Assembly (NCBI RefSeq): GCF_016031625.1 | Contig: NZ_JACCHP010000002.1 | Span: forward strand, 62,001 to 126,000 | Length of the DNA: 64,000 nt | Source: Bradyrhizobium agreste | GTDB taxonomy: Bacteria > Pseudomonadota > Alphaproteobacteria > Rhizobiales > Xanthobacteraceae | Direction: 5' to 3' | Shown: piece by piece, positions 19,392-27,182 of the stretch | Numbering within the stretch: position 1 is the first letter of the stretch | Layout of the letters: each line of letters opens with the position of its first letter | Program-made: the position numbers and the translations under genes | The notes under the pieces: generated by a model | What the model was told of the DNA's origin: nothing | The model's database searches: none | Seen by the model: only the letters and a program-made list of their open reading frames with translations

Positions 19392-20726
19392 ATGCTGTTC
19401 TCCCGCAGGATCGTGCTCGGCCTTGCCATGGCCGGCTCAATGGCAGGCGCCCTCGCCTTCCCGGCTCTCGCCGGCGAAGGTCCGACCGAGGTCGACCTGT
19501 TCTTCCCCGTTCCCGTCGACGGCAAGCTCGCCCGCGACATGGGCACCTTGATCAAGGAGTTCAACGAGACCCATCCCGACGTCAAGGCGACCGCGGTCTA
19601 CACCGGCTCCTACGACGACACGCTGATCAAGACGCGCGCCGCGATCAAGGCCGGCAAGCCGCCGGCAGCCGTGATCATGTCGGCGAACTTCCTGCTGGAC
19701 ATGCAGATCGAGAACGAGCTCACCAACCTCGATGCTCTGATCAAGGCCGACGGCTCCACCAAGGAGCAGTTCCTCGGCCAGTTCTTCCCGGCGCTGCACG
19801 GCAATGCCGTGATCAACCGTTCGGTCTACGGCGTGCCGTTCCATAATTCGACGCCGCTGCTCTACATCAACGCCGACAAGGCCAAGGAAGCGGGCCTCGA
19901 TCCGAGCAAGCCGCCGCAGACCTGGGCCGAGCTCACCGACTGGGCCAAGAAGCTGACCAAGCGCGAGGGCGACAAGGTGACCCAATGGGGCATCGCGATC
20001 CCCTGCGCCTACGATTATTGCGGCTGGATGATGGAAACGCTCACCATGAGCAATGGCGGGCGCTACTACAACGAGGAGTTCGGCGGCGAGGTCTATTACG
20101 ACACGCCCTCGATGCTGGGCGCGCTCTCCTGGTGGAACGACCTCATCTACAAGCACAAGGTCCACACGCCCGGCGCCACGCCTGGCCCCGCCGTCAGCAC
20201 CTCCTTCATCTCGGGCAACGCCGCGATGATGATGCTGTCGACGGGCTCGCTCACCTATGTGCGCGACAACGCCAAGTTCGCCTACAAGGTCGCCTTCATC
20301 CCGCGCAACGTCCGCAACGCGGTGCCGATCGGCGGCGCCTCGCTAATCATGCCGGCCGGGTTGGAAGCCGACAAGCAGAAGGCCGCCTGGACGCTGATCA
20401 AGTGGATGACCTCGCCGGAGAAGAGCGGCTGGTGGAGCCGCGCCACCGGCTATTTCGCGCCGAACATGGCCGCCTACAAGACGCCGGAAATGGTCGAATT
20501 CCTGGGCAAGAACCCGGACGCCAAGACCGCCGTGGAGCAGCTCGACATCGCAAAGCCGTGGTTTGCCACCTACAAGACCGTCCCGGTCCGCAAGAACCTC
20601 GAGGACGAGGTGATGCTGGTCCTCAACGGCAAGAAGCAGCCGAAGGAAGCCCTCGCCGCCGCGCAGAAAGCCGCCGACGAGACGCTGAAGCCGTACAACG
20701 CGGAGACCTCGTTGAAGCTGCCGTAA
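19392..20726 (+). CDS. ABC transporter substrate-binding protein, UgpB-like
   Basis: The 444-residue periplasmic protein has a signal peptide (cleavage near FPALAGE). It has the family-1 binding-protein layout: VDLFFPVPVDGKLARDMGTL, YGVPFHNSTPLLYINADKAK and a late GGASLIMPAG. The phrase WSRATGYFAPNMAAY is close to UgpB proteins that bind glycerol-3-phosphate or glycerophosphodiesters. No ATP-binding subunit gene follows, so a shared ATPase encoded elsewhere must be assumed. Confidence 0.87.
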   Translation: MLFSRRIVLGLAMAGSMAGALAFPALAGEGPTEVDLFFPVPVDGKLARDMGTLIKEFNETHPDVKATAVYTGSYDDTLIKTRAAIKAGKPPAAVIMSANFLLDMQIENELTNLDALIKADGSTKEQFLGQFFPALHGNAVINRSVYGVPFHNSTPLLYINADKAKEAGLDPSKPPQTWAELTDWAKKLTKREGDKVTQWGIAIPCAYDYCGWMMETLTMSNGGRYYNEEFGGEVYYDTPSMLGALSWWNDLIYKHKVHTPGATPGPAVSTSFISGNAAMMMLSTGSLTYVRDNAKFAYKVAFIPRNVRNAVPIGGASLIMPAGLEADKQKAAWTLIKWMTSPEKSGWWSRATGYFAPNMAAYKTPEMVEFLGKNPDAKTAVEQLDIAKPWFATYKTVPVRKNLEDEVMLVLNGKKQPKEALAAAQKAADETLKPYNAETSLKLP

Positions 20727-20748
20727 ATCGGTAGCCCATCGCGCAAGC

Positions 20749-20777
20749 TTCGGCGCTCCGTCATGCGGGGCGCCGAA
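20749..20777 (+). terminator. Possible terminator hairpin after the importer operon
   Basis: TTCGGCGC (20749-20756) pairs with GCGCCGAA (20770-20777) across a 13-bp loop, 22 bp after the binding-protein stop codon. No clear T-tract follows, so this may be only an RNA-stabilising hairpin. Confidence 0.35.
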
Positions 20778-20911
20778 ATCGTTCTGGGGCAGACCCAAAT
20801 TCGTTAACCCCTCGTCCACCATCCGGCCCGGCCTGCCGCCGGTAACCACGAGAATTAACAGACCCTCAACGCACCCGCGACAAATCTATCAATGTTTCTG
20901 GAGATTTCGCC

Positions 20912-21022
20912 GTGGATCTGTTGGTTTTCGAGTTCCTGGGACTGGCGCTGGTCGCCATGTGCGTAATCGTGGTGGCGCTGCCCTGCGCGCGAAAACCGTC
21001 GCAGCGTGTCCGCTACGAATAG
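20912..21022 (+). CDS. 36-residue single-span membrane peptide
   Basis: A GTG start with GGAGA 8 bp upstream opens a frame that begins MDLLVFEFLGLALVAMCVIV, continues with VALPCARK, and ends in a basic tail (PSQRVRYE) before TAG. The hydrophobic stretch (about 7-24) could span the inner membrane once. It stands alone between the importer operon and rnd. The good ribosome-binding site and single clean membrane helix support translation; function is unknown. Confidence 0.45.
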   Translation: MDLLVFEFLGLALVAMCVIVVALPCARKPSQRVRYE

Positions 21023-21138
21023 GAATTTGGTCGGAAAGAGACGATTCCGGCCCGATGCAAGGCTCGAATTCGCTTAGAGCCCCTTGACATCACAGCACTT
21101 TCGGCGGAACGGCTGATATCAAGTGTCATGGGCCGTTC

Positions 21139-22287
21139 ATGGATTTAATCACCACCACTGCTGACCTCGCGGCTGCCTGCAGCCGGCTGGCCAAGCACCC
21201 CGTCATAACCGTCGATACCGAGTTTCTGCGCGAGACCACTTATTACCCGCTGCTCTGCGTGGTGCAGATGGCCAGCGCCGAGGAAGCCGTGGTCATCGAC
21301 ACTCTGGCCGAGGGGATCGATCTCAAGCCGTTCTTCGAGCTGATGGCCAACGAGAGCGTGCTGAAGGTATTTCACGCCGCCCGCCAGGACATCGAGATCA
21401 TCTGGCACCAGGCGGGCATCATCCCGCATCCGGTGTTCGACACCCAGGTGGCCGCGATGGTGCTCGGCTACGGCGACAGCATCGCCTATGACGCGCTGGT
21501 CGAGAAGGTCACCGGCCACCGTCCGGACAAGACCCACCGCTTCACCGACTGGTCGCGCCGGCCGCTGACCAAGGAGCAGATGCATTACGCGGTCTCGGAC
21601 GTCACGCACTTGCGCGACGTGTTCGCCGCGCTCGACGCCGACCTGAAGAAGCGCCGCCGCAGCGAATGGGTCTCCATCGAGATGGAAGTCCTGACCTCGC
21701 CCCGCACCTATGACTTCCATCCCGAACGCGCCTGGGAACGGTTGAAGACGCGGGTCCGCAAGCCCAAGGACCTCGCGGTGCTGATGGAGGTTGCGGCCTG
21801 GCGCGAGCAGGAGGCGCAGAGCCGCGACGTGCCGCGCGGCCGCGTGCTGCGCGACGAAGCCATCACCGACATCGCGACCCACGCGCCGACCACGCTGGAG
21901 AAGCTCGCCCATCTGCGCTCGGTGCCGAAGGGGTTCGAGAAATCCAAATGGGGTGCGGACATCGTCGCCGCGGTCGAGCGCGGGCTGGCGCGGGATTTCT
22001 CGAAGCTGCCCAAGCTGGAGAAGCCGCGCAACAATTCCAACGGAGCCGCCATCGTCGAGCTGTTGAAGGTGCTCTTGCGGATGACCGCCGAGCGCCACGC
22101 GGTCGCAAGCAAGGTGATCGCGACGGTCGACGATCTCGAAGAGATCGCCGCGGACGACGAGGCCGACGTCCCGGCCTTGCGCGGCTGGCGCCGCGAGCTG
22201 TTCGGCGACGCCGCCTTGAAGCTCAAGCGCGGCGAGCTGGCGCTGGCGATCGAGAAAGGCCGCGTGATCGGGGTGCAGCGGGCGTAG
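21139..22287 (+). CDS. rnd: Ribonuclease D
   Basis: The 382-residue 3'-5' exoribonuclease trims tRNA and other stable RNA ends. All DEDDy exonuclease motifs are present: Exo [13 protein letters not shown], Exo [11 protein letters not shown], and Exo [13 protein letters not shown] with the Tyr and Asp. The HRDC helical domain follows (about 205-290), where [15 protein letters not shown] sequence appears as [20 protein letters not shown]. In many alphaproteobacteria rnd lies next to aspS; here a transporter block and selO separate them. Confidence 0.93.
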   Translation: MDLITTTADLAAACSRLAKHPVITVDTEFLRETTYYPLLCVVQMASAEEAVVIDTLAEGIDLKPFFELMANESVLKVFHAARQDIEIIWHQAGIIPHPVFDTQVAAMVLGYGDSIAYDALVEKVTGHRPDKTHRFTDWSRRPLTKEQMHYAVSDVTHLRDVFAALDADLKKRRRSEWVSIEMEVLTSPRTYDFHPERAWERLKTRVRKPKDLAVLMEVAAWREQEAQSRDVPRGRVLRDEAITDIATHAPTTLEKLAHLRSVPKGFEKSKWGADIVAAVERGLARDFSKLPKLEKPRNNSNGAAIVELLKVLLRMTAERHAVASKVIATVDDLEEIAADDEADVPALRGWRRELFGDAALKLKRGELALAIEKGRVIGVQRA

Positions 22288-22324
22288 CGATCGGTGCGAT
22301 CATCGCAACGCCCGCAAAACCAAA

Positions 22325-22431
22325 CCCTCATCAGGAGGCGCGTCGAACGCGCGTCTCGAAAGATGAACGCCCCGGCTGGTGGCCTCGCCCTTCGAGACGC
22401 GCGCCAAAAGCGCGCTCCTCAGGGGTGAGGG
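22325..22431. repeat. Palindromic interspersed element (GAGACGCGCG type)
   Basis: CTCATCAGGAGGCGCG with GCGCGTCTCGAA on the left is mirrored by TTCGAGACGCGCGCC and GCGCTCCTCAGGGGTGAG on the right. The arms enclose a short unique centre. This is another repeat type I know from Bradyrhizobium intergenic regions. It lies between the convergent rnd and aminotransferase genes. Confidence 0.65.
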
Positions 22432-22452
22432 TCCACCATCGCCGATGCCGCT

Positions 22453-23835
22453 CTACGCCGGCGTCAGCTTCGCAACTTCGCCTTTCATGTCGTTCAGCAC
22501 GCCTGAAATCGCGTCCACCAGCTCGTCGATCTGGACCTTGGTCGTGATCAGCGGCGGGCAGATGGCGATGGCATCGAGCATATTGCGCGAGATCACGCCG
22601 CGCTCCTCGAGCATGCGGCTGGCGATGCCGCCGACGGCGCCGGGCGTGGTGGCGGCGGTCTTGCGTCCCTTGTCGAGCACGAGCTCGAGCGCCGCGATCA
22701 TGCCGACGCCGCGGACCTCGCCGACCAGCGGGTGGCTGGCGAGTTCACGCAAGCGGCCCTGCATGTAGCCACCGAGCTCGGCCGCGTGCGCGACGAGGCC
22801 GCGTTCCTCGATGATCTTGAGGTTCTCCAGCGCAATCGCCGAGCCGACGGGATGTCCGCCCGCGGTAAAGCCGTGGCCGAGCACGCCGATCTTGTTGCTC
22901 TCGTCCGCGATCGGCTCGAACATGCGATCGTTCAGGATGACGGCCGACAGCGGGAAATAGCTCGAGGTGATCTGCTTGGAGACCACCATCGCATCAGGCT
23001 TGATGCCGTAGGTGTCGCAGCCGAACATCCTGCCGGTGCGGCCGAAGCCGCAGATCACCTCGTCGGCGACCAGGAGGATGTCGTACTTGTTCAGGACCTT
23101 CTGGATCTTGTCCCAGTAGGTCGCCGGCGGAACCACGACGCCGCCCGCCCCCATTACCGGCTCGCCGAAGAAGGCCGCGATCGTATCCGGCCCCTCCTTC
23201 TGGATCAGCGCCTCGAGCTCCTCGGCCCGGCGCGTGGCGAAGGCTTCCTCGCTCTCGCCGGGAGCACCGTCCTTGTAGAAGTGCGGCGAGCCCGTATGCA
23301 GGATGTTCGGCAGCGGCAGGTCGAACGAGCGGTGGTTGTTCGGCAGGCCCGTGAGGCTGGCGGACGCGATGGTGACGCCGTGATAGGCACGCAGGCGGCT
23401 GATCACCTTCTTGCGCTGCGGCTGGCCAAGCGCGTTGGAGCGATAGGCGATCAGCTTCAACACGGTGTCGTTTGCTTCGGAGCCGGAATTGGTGAAGAAC
23501 ACCTTGCTCATGGGCACCGGCGCGAGCGCGACCAGCTTCTCGGCGAGATCGATCGAGGGACCGTGCGATTTGGCGGAGAACGTATGATAGAACGGCAGCG
23601 CCTGCATCTGCTTGTACGCCGCCTCGACCAGCCGTTTCTCGTTAAAGCCGAGCCCGACGCTCCACAGGCCCGCCATGGCTTCGAAATAGCGCTTGCCCGA
23701 CGCGTCGAACACATAAGGCCCCTCGCCGCGCTCGATCACCAGGGGACCGGCCTGCTGATGCGTGCGCGCATTGGTGTAGGGATGGAGCTGATAGGCCACA
23801 TCCCGGGCCTCTTGCGAATTGGGCAGCATGGACAT
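22453..23835 (-). CDS. Class III (omega-amino acid:pyruvate type) aminotransferase
   Basis: The 460-residue PLP enzyme has the class III signatures: GLWSVGLGFNEKRLVEAAYK, FTNSGSEANDTVLKL, ADEVICGFGRTGRMFG and the Schiff-base lysine in VVSKQITSSYFPLSAVI. Members transfer amino groups from omega-amino acids, beta-alanine or polyamines such as putrescine to pyruvate or 2-oxoglutarate; the substrate is not evident. The start at 23835 gives the usual N-terminus. It has its own upstream region with a dyad at 23895-23918. Confidence 0.88.
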   Translation of the reverse strand: MSMLPNSQEARDVAYQLHPYTNARTHQQAGPLVIERGEGPYVFDASGKRYFEAMAGLWSVGLGFNEKRLVEAAYKQMQALPFYHTFSAKSHGPSIDLAEKLVALAPVPMSKVFFTNSGSEANDTVLKLIAYRSNALGQPQRKKVISRLRAYHGVTIASASLTGLPNNHRSFDLPLPNILHTGSPHFYKDGAPGESEEAFATRRAEELEALIQKEGPDTIAAFFGEPVMGAGGVVVPPATYWDKIQKVLNKYDILLVADEVICGFGRTGRMFGCDTYGIKPDAMVVSKQITSSYFPLSAVILNDRMFEPIADESNKIGVLGHGFTAGGHPVGSAIALENLKIIEERGLVAHAAELGGYMQGRLRELASHPLVGEVRGVGMIAALELVLDKGRKTAATTPGAVGGIASRMLEERGVISRNMLDAIAICPPLITTKVQIDELVDAISGVLNDMKGEVAKLTPA

Positions 23836-23894
23836 TTTGCGATGATCCCTGAAAGCGTCACGCCGCCGGCCGGCCGGCGTCATCACTACGATGG

Positions 23895-23918
23895 CAAGTA
23901 CTTTGTCTCACGTACTTG
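23895..23918 (-). promoter_or_regulatory. Candidate operator upstream of the aminotransferase gene
   Basis: CAAGTAC (23895-23901) and GTACTTG (23912-23918) form a perfect 7-bp dyad with a 10-bp spacer, about 60-85 bp upstream of the aminotransferase start. Size and spacing fit a dimeric regulator site. No adjacent regulator gene is obvious. Confidence 0.4.
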
Positions 23919-24039
23919 GCTATTGCCACGACGCAAAACTTGCAATGCCAATTCGTCAGCGGCAAGCGCTCAGCAGCGATGCAACAGGGTCGCACATGGC
24001 TGACAGCACCGCGGATCGCAGAATCCGACTGGGCAACAC

Positions 24040-24210
24040 TCACGCCGCGCCGTCGTCGTCCCCCTCCTCGGTGGCGGAAACGGCTTCCCTCACCTCCACC
24101 AGCGCCATCGAGAGCAGGTAGACCGTCGTGGGCAGCCCCAGCCTGCGCGCCTTCTCGGCGGCATGCGACAGATCGCTCGCCAGCTCCTTGAGTTCGTCTC
24201 CCCGCGACAA
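24040..24210 (-). CDS. 56-residue helical protein, last gene of the LysR-linked operon
   Basis: The frame uses a TTG start at 24210, 30 bp after the isochorismatase-fold stop, and ends with TGA at 24040. It reads as an amphipathic helical protein: DELKELASDLSHAAEKARRL, GLPTTVYLLSMALVEVREAV, then an acidic tail (ATEEGDDDGAA). Codon and residue pattern look coding, unlike the other frames. Similar short proteins occur unnamed in Bradyrhizobium (recollection). No ATG or GTG is available in frame, so the start is the weak point. Confidence 0.55.
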   Translation of the reverse strand: MSRGDELKELASDLSHAAEKARRLGLPTTVYLLSMALVEVREAVSATEEGDDDGAA

Positions 24211-24240
24211 TTCTCGACCCCATCCGCCCGTCGCGGCCGC

Positions 24241-24804
24241 CTACACCGCGACGGCGCCGCTGGTTCTGATCAGTTCGGCGCTGGACTGGATTGTAGCAAA
24301 ATTCGCGATGACATTCACCACCGCATGCCGATAGGCCGCGGCATCGTCCGTGCCCGGCTGTCGGCAAGCCACGGCGTCAGTGATCACATGGTAGCGATGA
24401 CTGCGGTGAAACCCCTCGACGGCCGTGGCCAGGATGGTCTCGTCGAGGGAAAAGCCGATCAGAATGCAACGCATGGCGCGGATGGAGGACATGTGGCCGA
24501 CAAACCGCGACGAGCTGTAGGCGGACGGCAGCGGGTGCTCGAACATCATCTCGCCCGGCCGTGGCCTGGTCTCCGCGATCCAATCGGTCAGCCTGGATGA
24601 CGGATTGAACCAGGCCGCCTGCGCGATGCGCTTCAGATGCATCACGGGCCATAGATTGCCGCGCCACAGCGTCAGGAGTTCCAGGCAGCGGGCCGTCGTC
24701 GCATCGCCGTCGGCGATGACGTGGCGGCGGCCGGGGGTCAGGTACTCGACCTGAAGATCCGCACAGACCAGGATCGGCGGATCATCGTGCATGGAAACCA
24801 GCAT
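24241..24804 (-). CDS. Isochorismatase-fold protein lacking the usual catalytic residues
   Basis: The 187-residue protein has the cysteine-hydrolase/isochorismatase fold pattern: strand plus catalytic-type Asp16 in ILVCADLQVEYL, a PSAYSSSRF segment and GFSLDETILATAVEGF. In active cysteine hydrolases the last motif reads G-x-x-T-D-x-C-V, and a Lys precedes the SAF segment. Here the Cys position is Thr123 and the Lys position appears to be Glu89/His90. It may be a non-hydrolytic or PhzD-like isochorismatase, or a binding protein. It lies 23 bp downstream of the GNAT gene. Confidence 0.68.
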   Translation of the reverse strand: MLVSMHDDPPILVCADLQVEYLTPGRRHVIADGDATTARCLELLTLWRGNLWPVMHLKRIAQAAWFNPSSRLTDWIAETRPRPGEMMFEHPLPSAYSSSRFVGHMSSIRAMRCILIGFSLDETILATAVEGFHRSHRYHVITDAVACRQPGTDDAAAYRHAVVNVIANFATIQSSAELIRTSGAVAV

Positions 24805-24827
24805 CGTGTTGCGCGCAGCTGCCTGTT

Positions 24828-25448
24828 TCAGCGGTCGGCGAGCGCGAGGTCCCGCAGCGGTGAGGTCACCGCCCGCCCGGCCGACGCATCGAGCACCCCA
24901 GGCCGGTCCCAATCGCCCTCGGGACGAATGATCACATAGGGATCGCTGTCCAGAGTGATGGCGTCCGGGCCCGGCTCGATCTCCAGCAGCATCTCCGTGT
25001 AGGAGAAATCCGAGAACGTGATCTTGCGGTTGTGACCGAGCGGCTTGGCGCCGAAATGGGCCCAGAAGTCGACCAACCGGTCCTGCGCCTGGCCGTAGAT
25101 CTTGCGAAAGCCCTTGCGCTTCACATAATCGACACTGGCCTGCACCAGCTTGAACGAGACGCGTGAGCGCCGATATTGATGACGCACCGCAAGCCGCTCC
25201 ACCTTGGCGAAGTCGCCGAAGAAGCGCACCCGCAGGCAGCCCGCAGGCTCGTTGCCGACGAAGCCGATGAAATGCGCTGCGACCATGTCGTTGCCGTCGA
25301 ACTCCTCCTCGAACGGACAATCCTGCTCGGCGAGGTAGACCGCCGAGCGGATGGCGGTGACCAGCATCAGATCGCTTGGATCGCGCGCGAGGCGGATGGT
25401 GATGGCGCGGGAACAGGGCTTGGCGACAGGAATCCTAGTACCATGCAT
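24828..25448 (-). CDS. GNAT-family acyltransferase
   Basis: The 206-residue protein has the GNAT layout: an N-terminal substrate region with RSAVYLAEQDCPFEEEFDGN, and the acyl-CoA-binding strand/loop VERLAVRHQYRRSRVSFKLV. This is followed by KRKGFRKIYGQAQDRLVDFW. The VYLAEQ...E-FD-ND string recalls ElaA-like acetyltransferases and, more loosely, LuxI-type acyl-homoserine-lactone synthases. GAGGAG precedes the ATG at 25448, and the gene overlaps the upstream gene by 14 bp, so they are translationally coupled. The substrate is unknown. Confidence 0.72.
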   Translation of the reverse strand: MHGTRIPVAKPCSRAITIRLARDPSDLMLVTAIRSAVYLAEQDCPFEEEFDGNDMVAAHFIGFVGNEPAGCLRVRFFGDFAKVERLAVRHQYRRSRVSFKLVQASVDYVKRKGFRKIYGQAQDRLVDFWAHFGAKPLGHNRKITFSDFSYTEMLLEIEPGPDAITLDSDPYVIIRPEGDWDRPGVLDASAGRAVTSPLRDLALADR

Positions 25449-26052
25449 CTGCAAAGCTCCTCGATTGGATGATCGCCCCCGGCATGCGCGCAGCCCGCCG
25501 ATTCCAGGGCCGCTCATAGCACCAAAGGTCGGGTTGGAAGCTCGGGACGGGTGCGAAGCCTGTCGCCTTCATGATGTCGCGTCCGGCCACCGTTGACGGC
25601 TGCGCATAGCAATCCGCGTCGCGAAACCTTATCTGCCGCAGATGAGCCGCGGCCTTGCCGAGACCGGCGATGCCGCGGCGCGTCGCCGCGATCGCCCAGA
25701 TGTAGATGGCTGCGACGTCTTCGTTGGCCGATGCGAGATAACGTGTCTCGGGCGCGGTGAGGCAGATCTCGTCGAGCAGCAACGCATCGTGTCCGCGGTC
25801 ATTGAGGAACAGGAAGGCCATGCCGCCGACGAGCTTGCCTTTCCGGCTGAATGCCAGGATGCTCTGAGGATCGAAGGTGTAATATTTCGCAAGCTCTGCC
25901 GTCCCGATTTGCACGCCCGGAACCAGCCGGAGCGCCATCTCCGAAAGCGCCCCAATTTCGGAAAATTGAGCACAGCGGACGTCGACATCCGGGCTCAGAG
26001 GCAGGGCATCGAAATCGTGTCTTGCGGCAAACGAGCCCCTTTCCATACTCAT
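25435..26052 (-). CDS. GNAT-like protein, first gene of the LysR-linked operon
   Basis: The 205-residue protein has the rough outline of an N-acetyltransferase fold: FSEIGALSEMALRLVPGVQI, ILAFSRKGKLVGGMAFLFLN, then ATRRGIAGLGKAAAHLRQIR and a C-terminal TGFAPVPSFQPDLWCYERPW. The acyl-CoA loop is present only in weak form (ATRRGIAGLGKA). It starts 56 bp from the divergent LysR region. The ATG at 26052 has AGAGG about 9 bp upstream. I do not recognise a named family, and the GNAT call is tentative. Confidence 0.55.
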   Translation of the reverse strand: MSMERGSFAARHDFDALPLSPDVDVRCAQFSEIGALSEMALRLVPGVQIGTAELAKYYTFDPQSILAFSRKGKLVGGMAFLFLNDRGHDALLLDEICLTAPETRYLASANEDVAAIYIWAIAATRRGIAGLGKAAAHLRQIRFRDADCYAQPSTVAGRDIMKATGFAPVPSFQPDLWCYERPWNRRAARMPGAIIQSRSFADAWY

Positions 26053-26145
26053 ATCACGCCTCTATCGTTCGAAGCTTTCATGCCCCGCTATGACGATGAG
26101 CTTAGCGGTTGGGGATCAGGAGTATGCAGCAGTTATTGCACCGGG

Positions 26146-26165
26146 GTGCTGCGATGATGCAGCAC
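26146..26165. promoter_or_regulatory. 20-bp perfect palindrome at the LysR start
   Basis: GTGCTGCGATGATGCAGCAC has 7-bp arms around GATGAT. It spans the ATGATG start of the LysR gene and lies about 95-115 bp upstream of the divergent operon start at 26052. It is a candidate autoregulatory or RNA-level control site. Confidence 0.4.
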
Positions 26166-27164
26166 CGTGAAGAAGCCCTGGGCGCGTCCTGGGATGATTT
26201 GAAGCTGTTTTTAGCGTGCGCAAAATATAAAAGTTTTCGCAATGCCGCCGAAGAGCTCGGCCTCACCTCCACCACGCTGATGCGCCGCATCGACCGGCTC
26301 GAGGAGAGCATCGGCTGCAAGCTGTTCCTGCGCGACCAGAGTGGGCTCACGCTCAGCGATGAAGGCACAGCGATGATCGCCGACGTCACGCATATGGAGC
26401 GTCACGCCTTCAACGTCTTCCGCCGCGCCGCCCGGACGTCGAACGACACCTCGGGCACCGTGCGCGTCGCCGTGACCGAAGGCCCCGGCAATTTCTGGAT
26501 CCTGCCGCGGCTGATCGATTTTCAGAAGACCTACCGCAAGATCACCGTCGATCTGCGCTGCGCGATGGAGCAGGCCGACGTCGCGCGTCTCGAATCCGAT
26601 ATCGCGATCCAGCTCGAGCCGCCGACCAATCCGGATCTGATCGTCGCCAAGCTCGGCCGCCTCCACATCTACCCCTTCGTCTCCAAGGAGTATGAAAGCC
26701 TCTACGGCGTGCCGGCAACGCTCGCCGAATTGAACAACCACCGCATCATCAAGCAGAGCGCGCCGCAGGTCGACGACGGCGCCTATGCCCGCGTGCTCAG
26801 GCTGAAGTCGCTCGAGGGCATCGTCGGGATCAAGACCAATTCGTCGGTGGGCGTGCTCTATGCGGTGGAGCGCGGCGCCGGCATCGGCTTCCTGCCGACG
26901 GTGTCGATCGCACTCGGTGCGCCGCTCGTTGCGGTCGATCTCGGCGTCAGCCACCACGCCGATCTCTGGCTCACCTATCACAAGGAGTTCCGCACCTCGG
27001 AGCGGCACAAGATCGTGGTCGACTGGCTAAAGAAGATCTTCGATGCCAGGACCTATCCCTGCTTCCGCGACGAGTTCATCCATCCGAACGCGCTGGTGCC
27101 GATGATGACGGCCGCGCGCGAGGGCTTTGGCCTGGCGGGATATGTCGCGACGACGCCGACGTGA
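26154..27164 (+). CDS. LysR-type transcriptional regulator
   Basis: The 336-residue protein begins with the LysR winged helix (SWDDLKLFLACAKYKSFRNA, then LGLTSTTLMRRIDRLEESIG) and the typical LFLRDQSGLTLSDEG turn. A co-inducer-binding domain follows (about 95-300), with an extra C-terminal tail. The start at 26154 brings the helix to the usual distance from the N-terminus; ATG 26124 is possible. It is divergent from the four-gene GNAT/isochorismatase operon, the classical arrangement for a LysR gene and its target. Confidence 0.9.
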   Translation: MMQHREEALGASWDDLKLFLACAKYKSFRNAAEELGLTSTTLMRRIDRLEESIGCKLFLRDQSGLTLSDEGTAMIADVTHMERHAFNVFRRAARTSNDTSGTVRVAVTEGPGNFWILPRLIDFQKTYRKITVDLRCAMEQADVARLESDIAIQLEPPTNPDLIVAKLGRLHIYPFVSKEYESLYGVPATLAELNNHRIIKQSAPQVDDGAYARVLRLKSLEGIVGIKTNSSVGVLYAVERGAGIGFLPTVSIALGAPLVAVDLGVSHHADLWLTYHKEFRTSERHKIVVDWLKKIFDARTYPCFRDEFIHPNALVPMMTAAREGFGLAGYVATTPT

Positions 27165-27182
27165 GCGCCGGCGAGCTTCAGC

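Noticed and set aside
24241..25320. Single long 359-residue protein ending in the isochorismatase fold
   Set aside because: The first 170 residues are the GNAT gene read in the wrong frame. The real protein starts near 24804.
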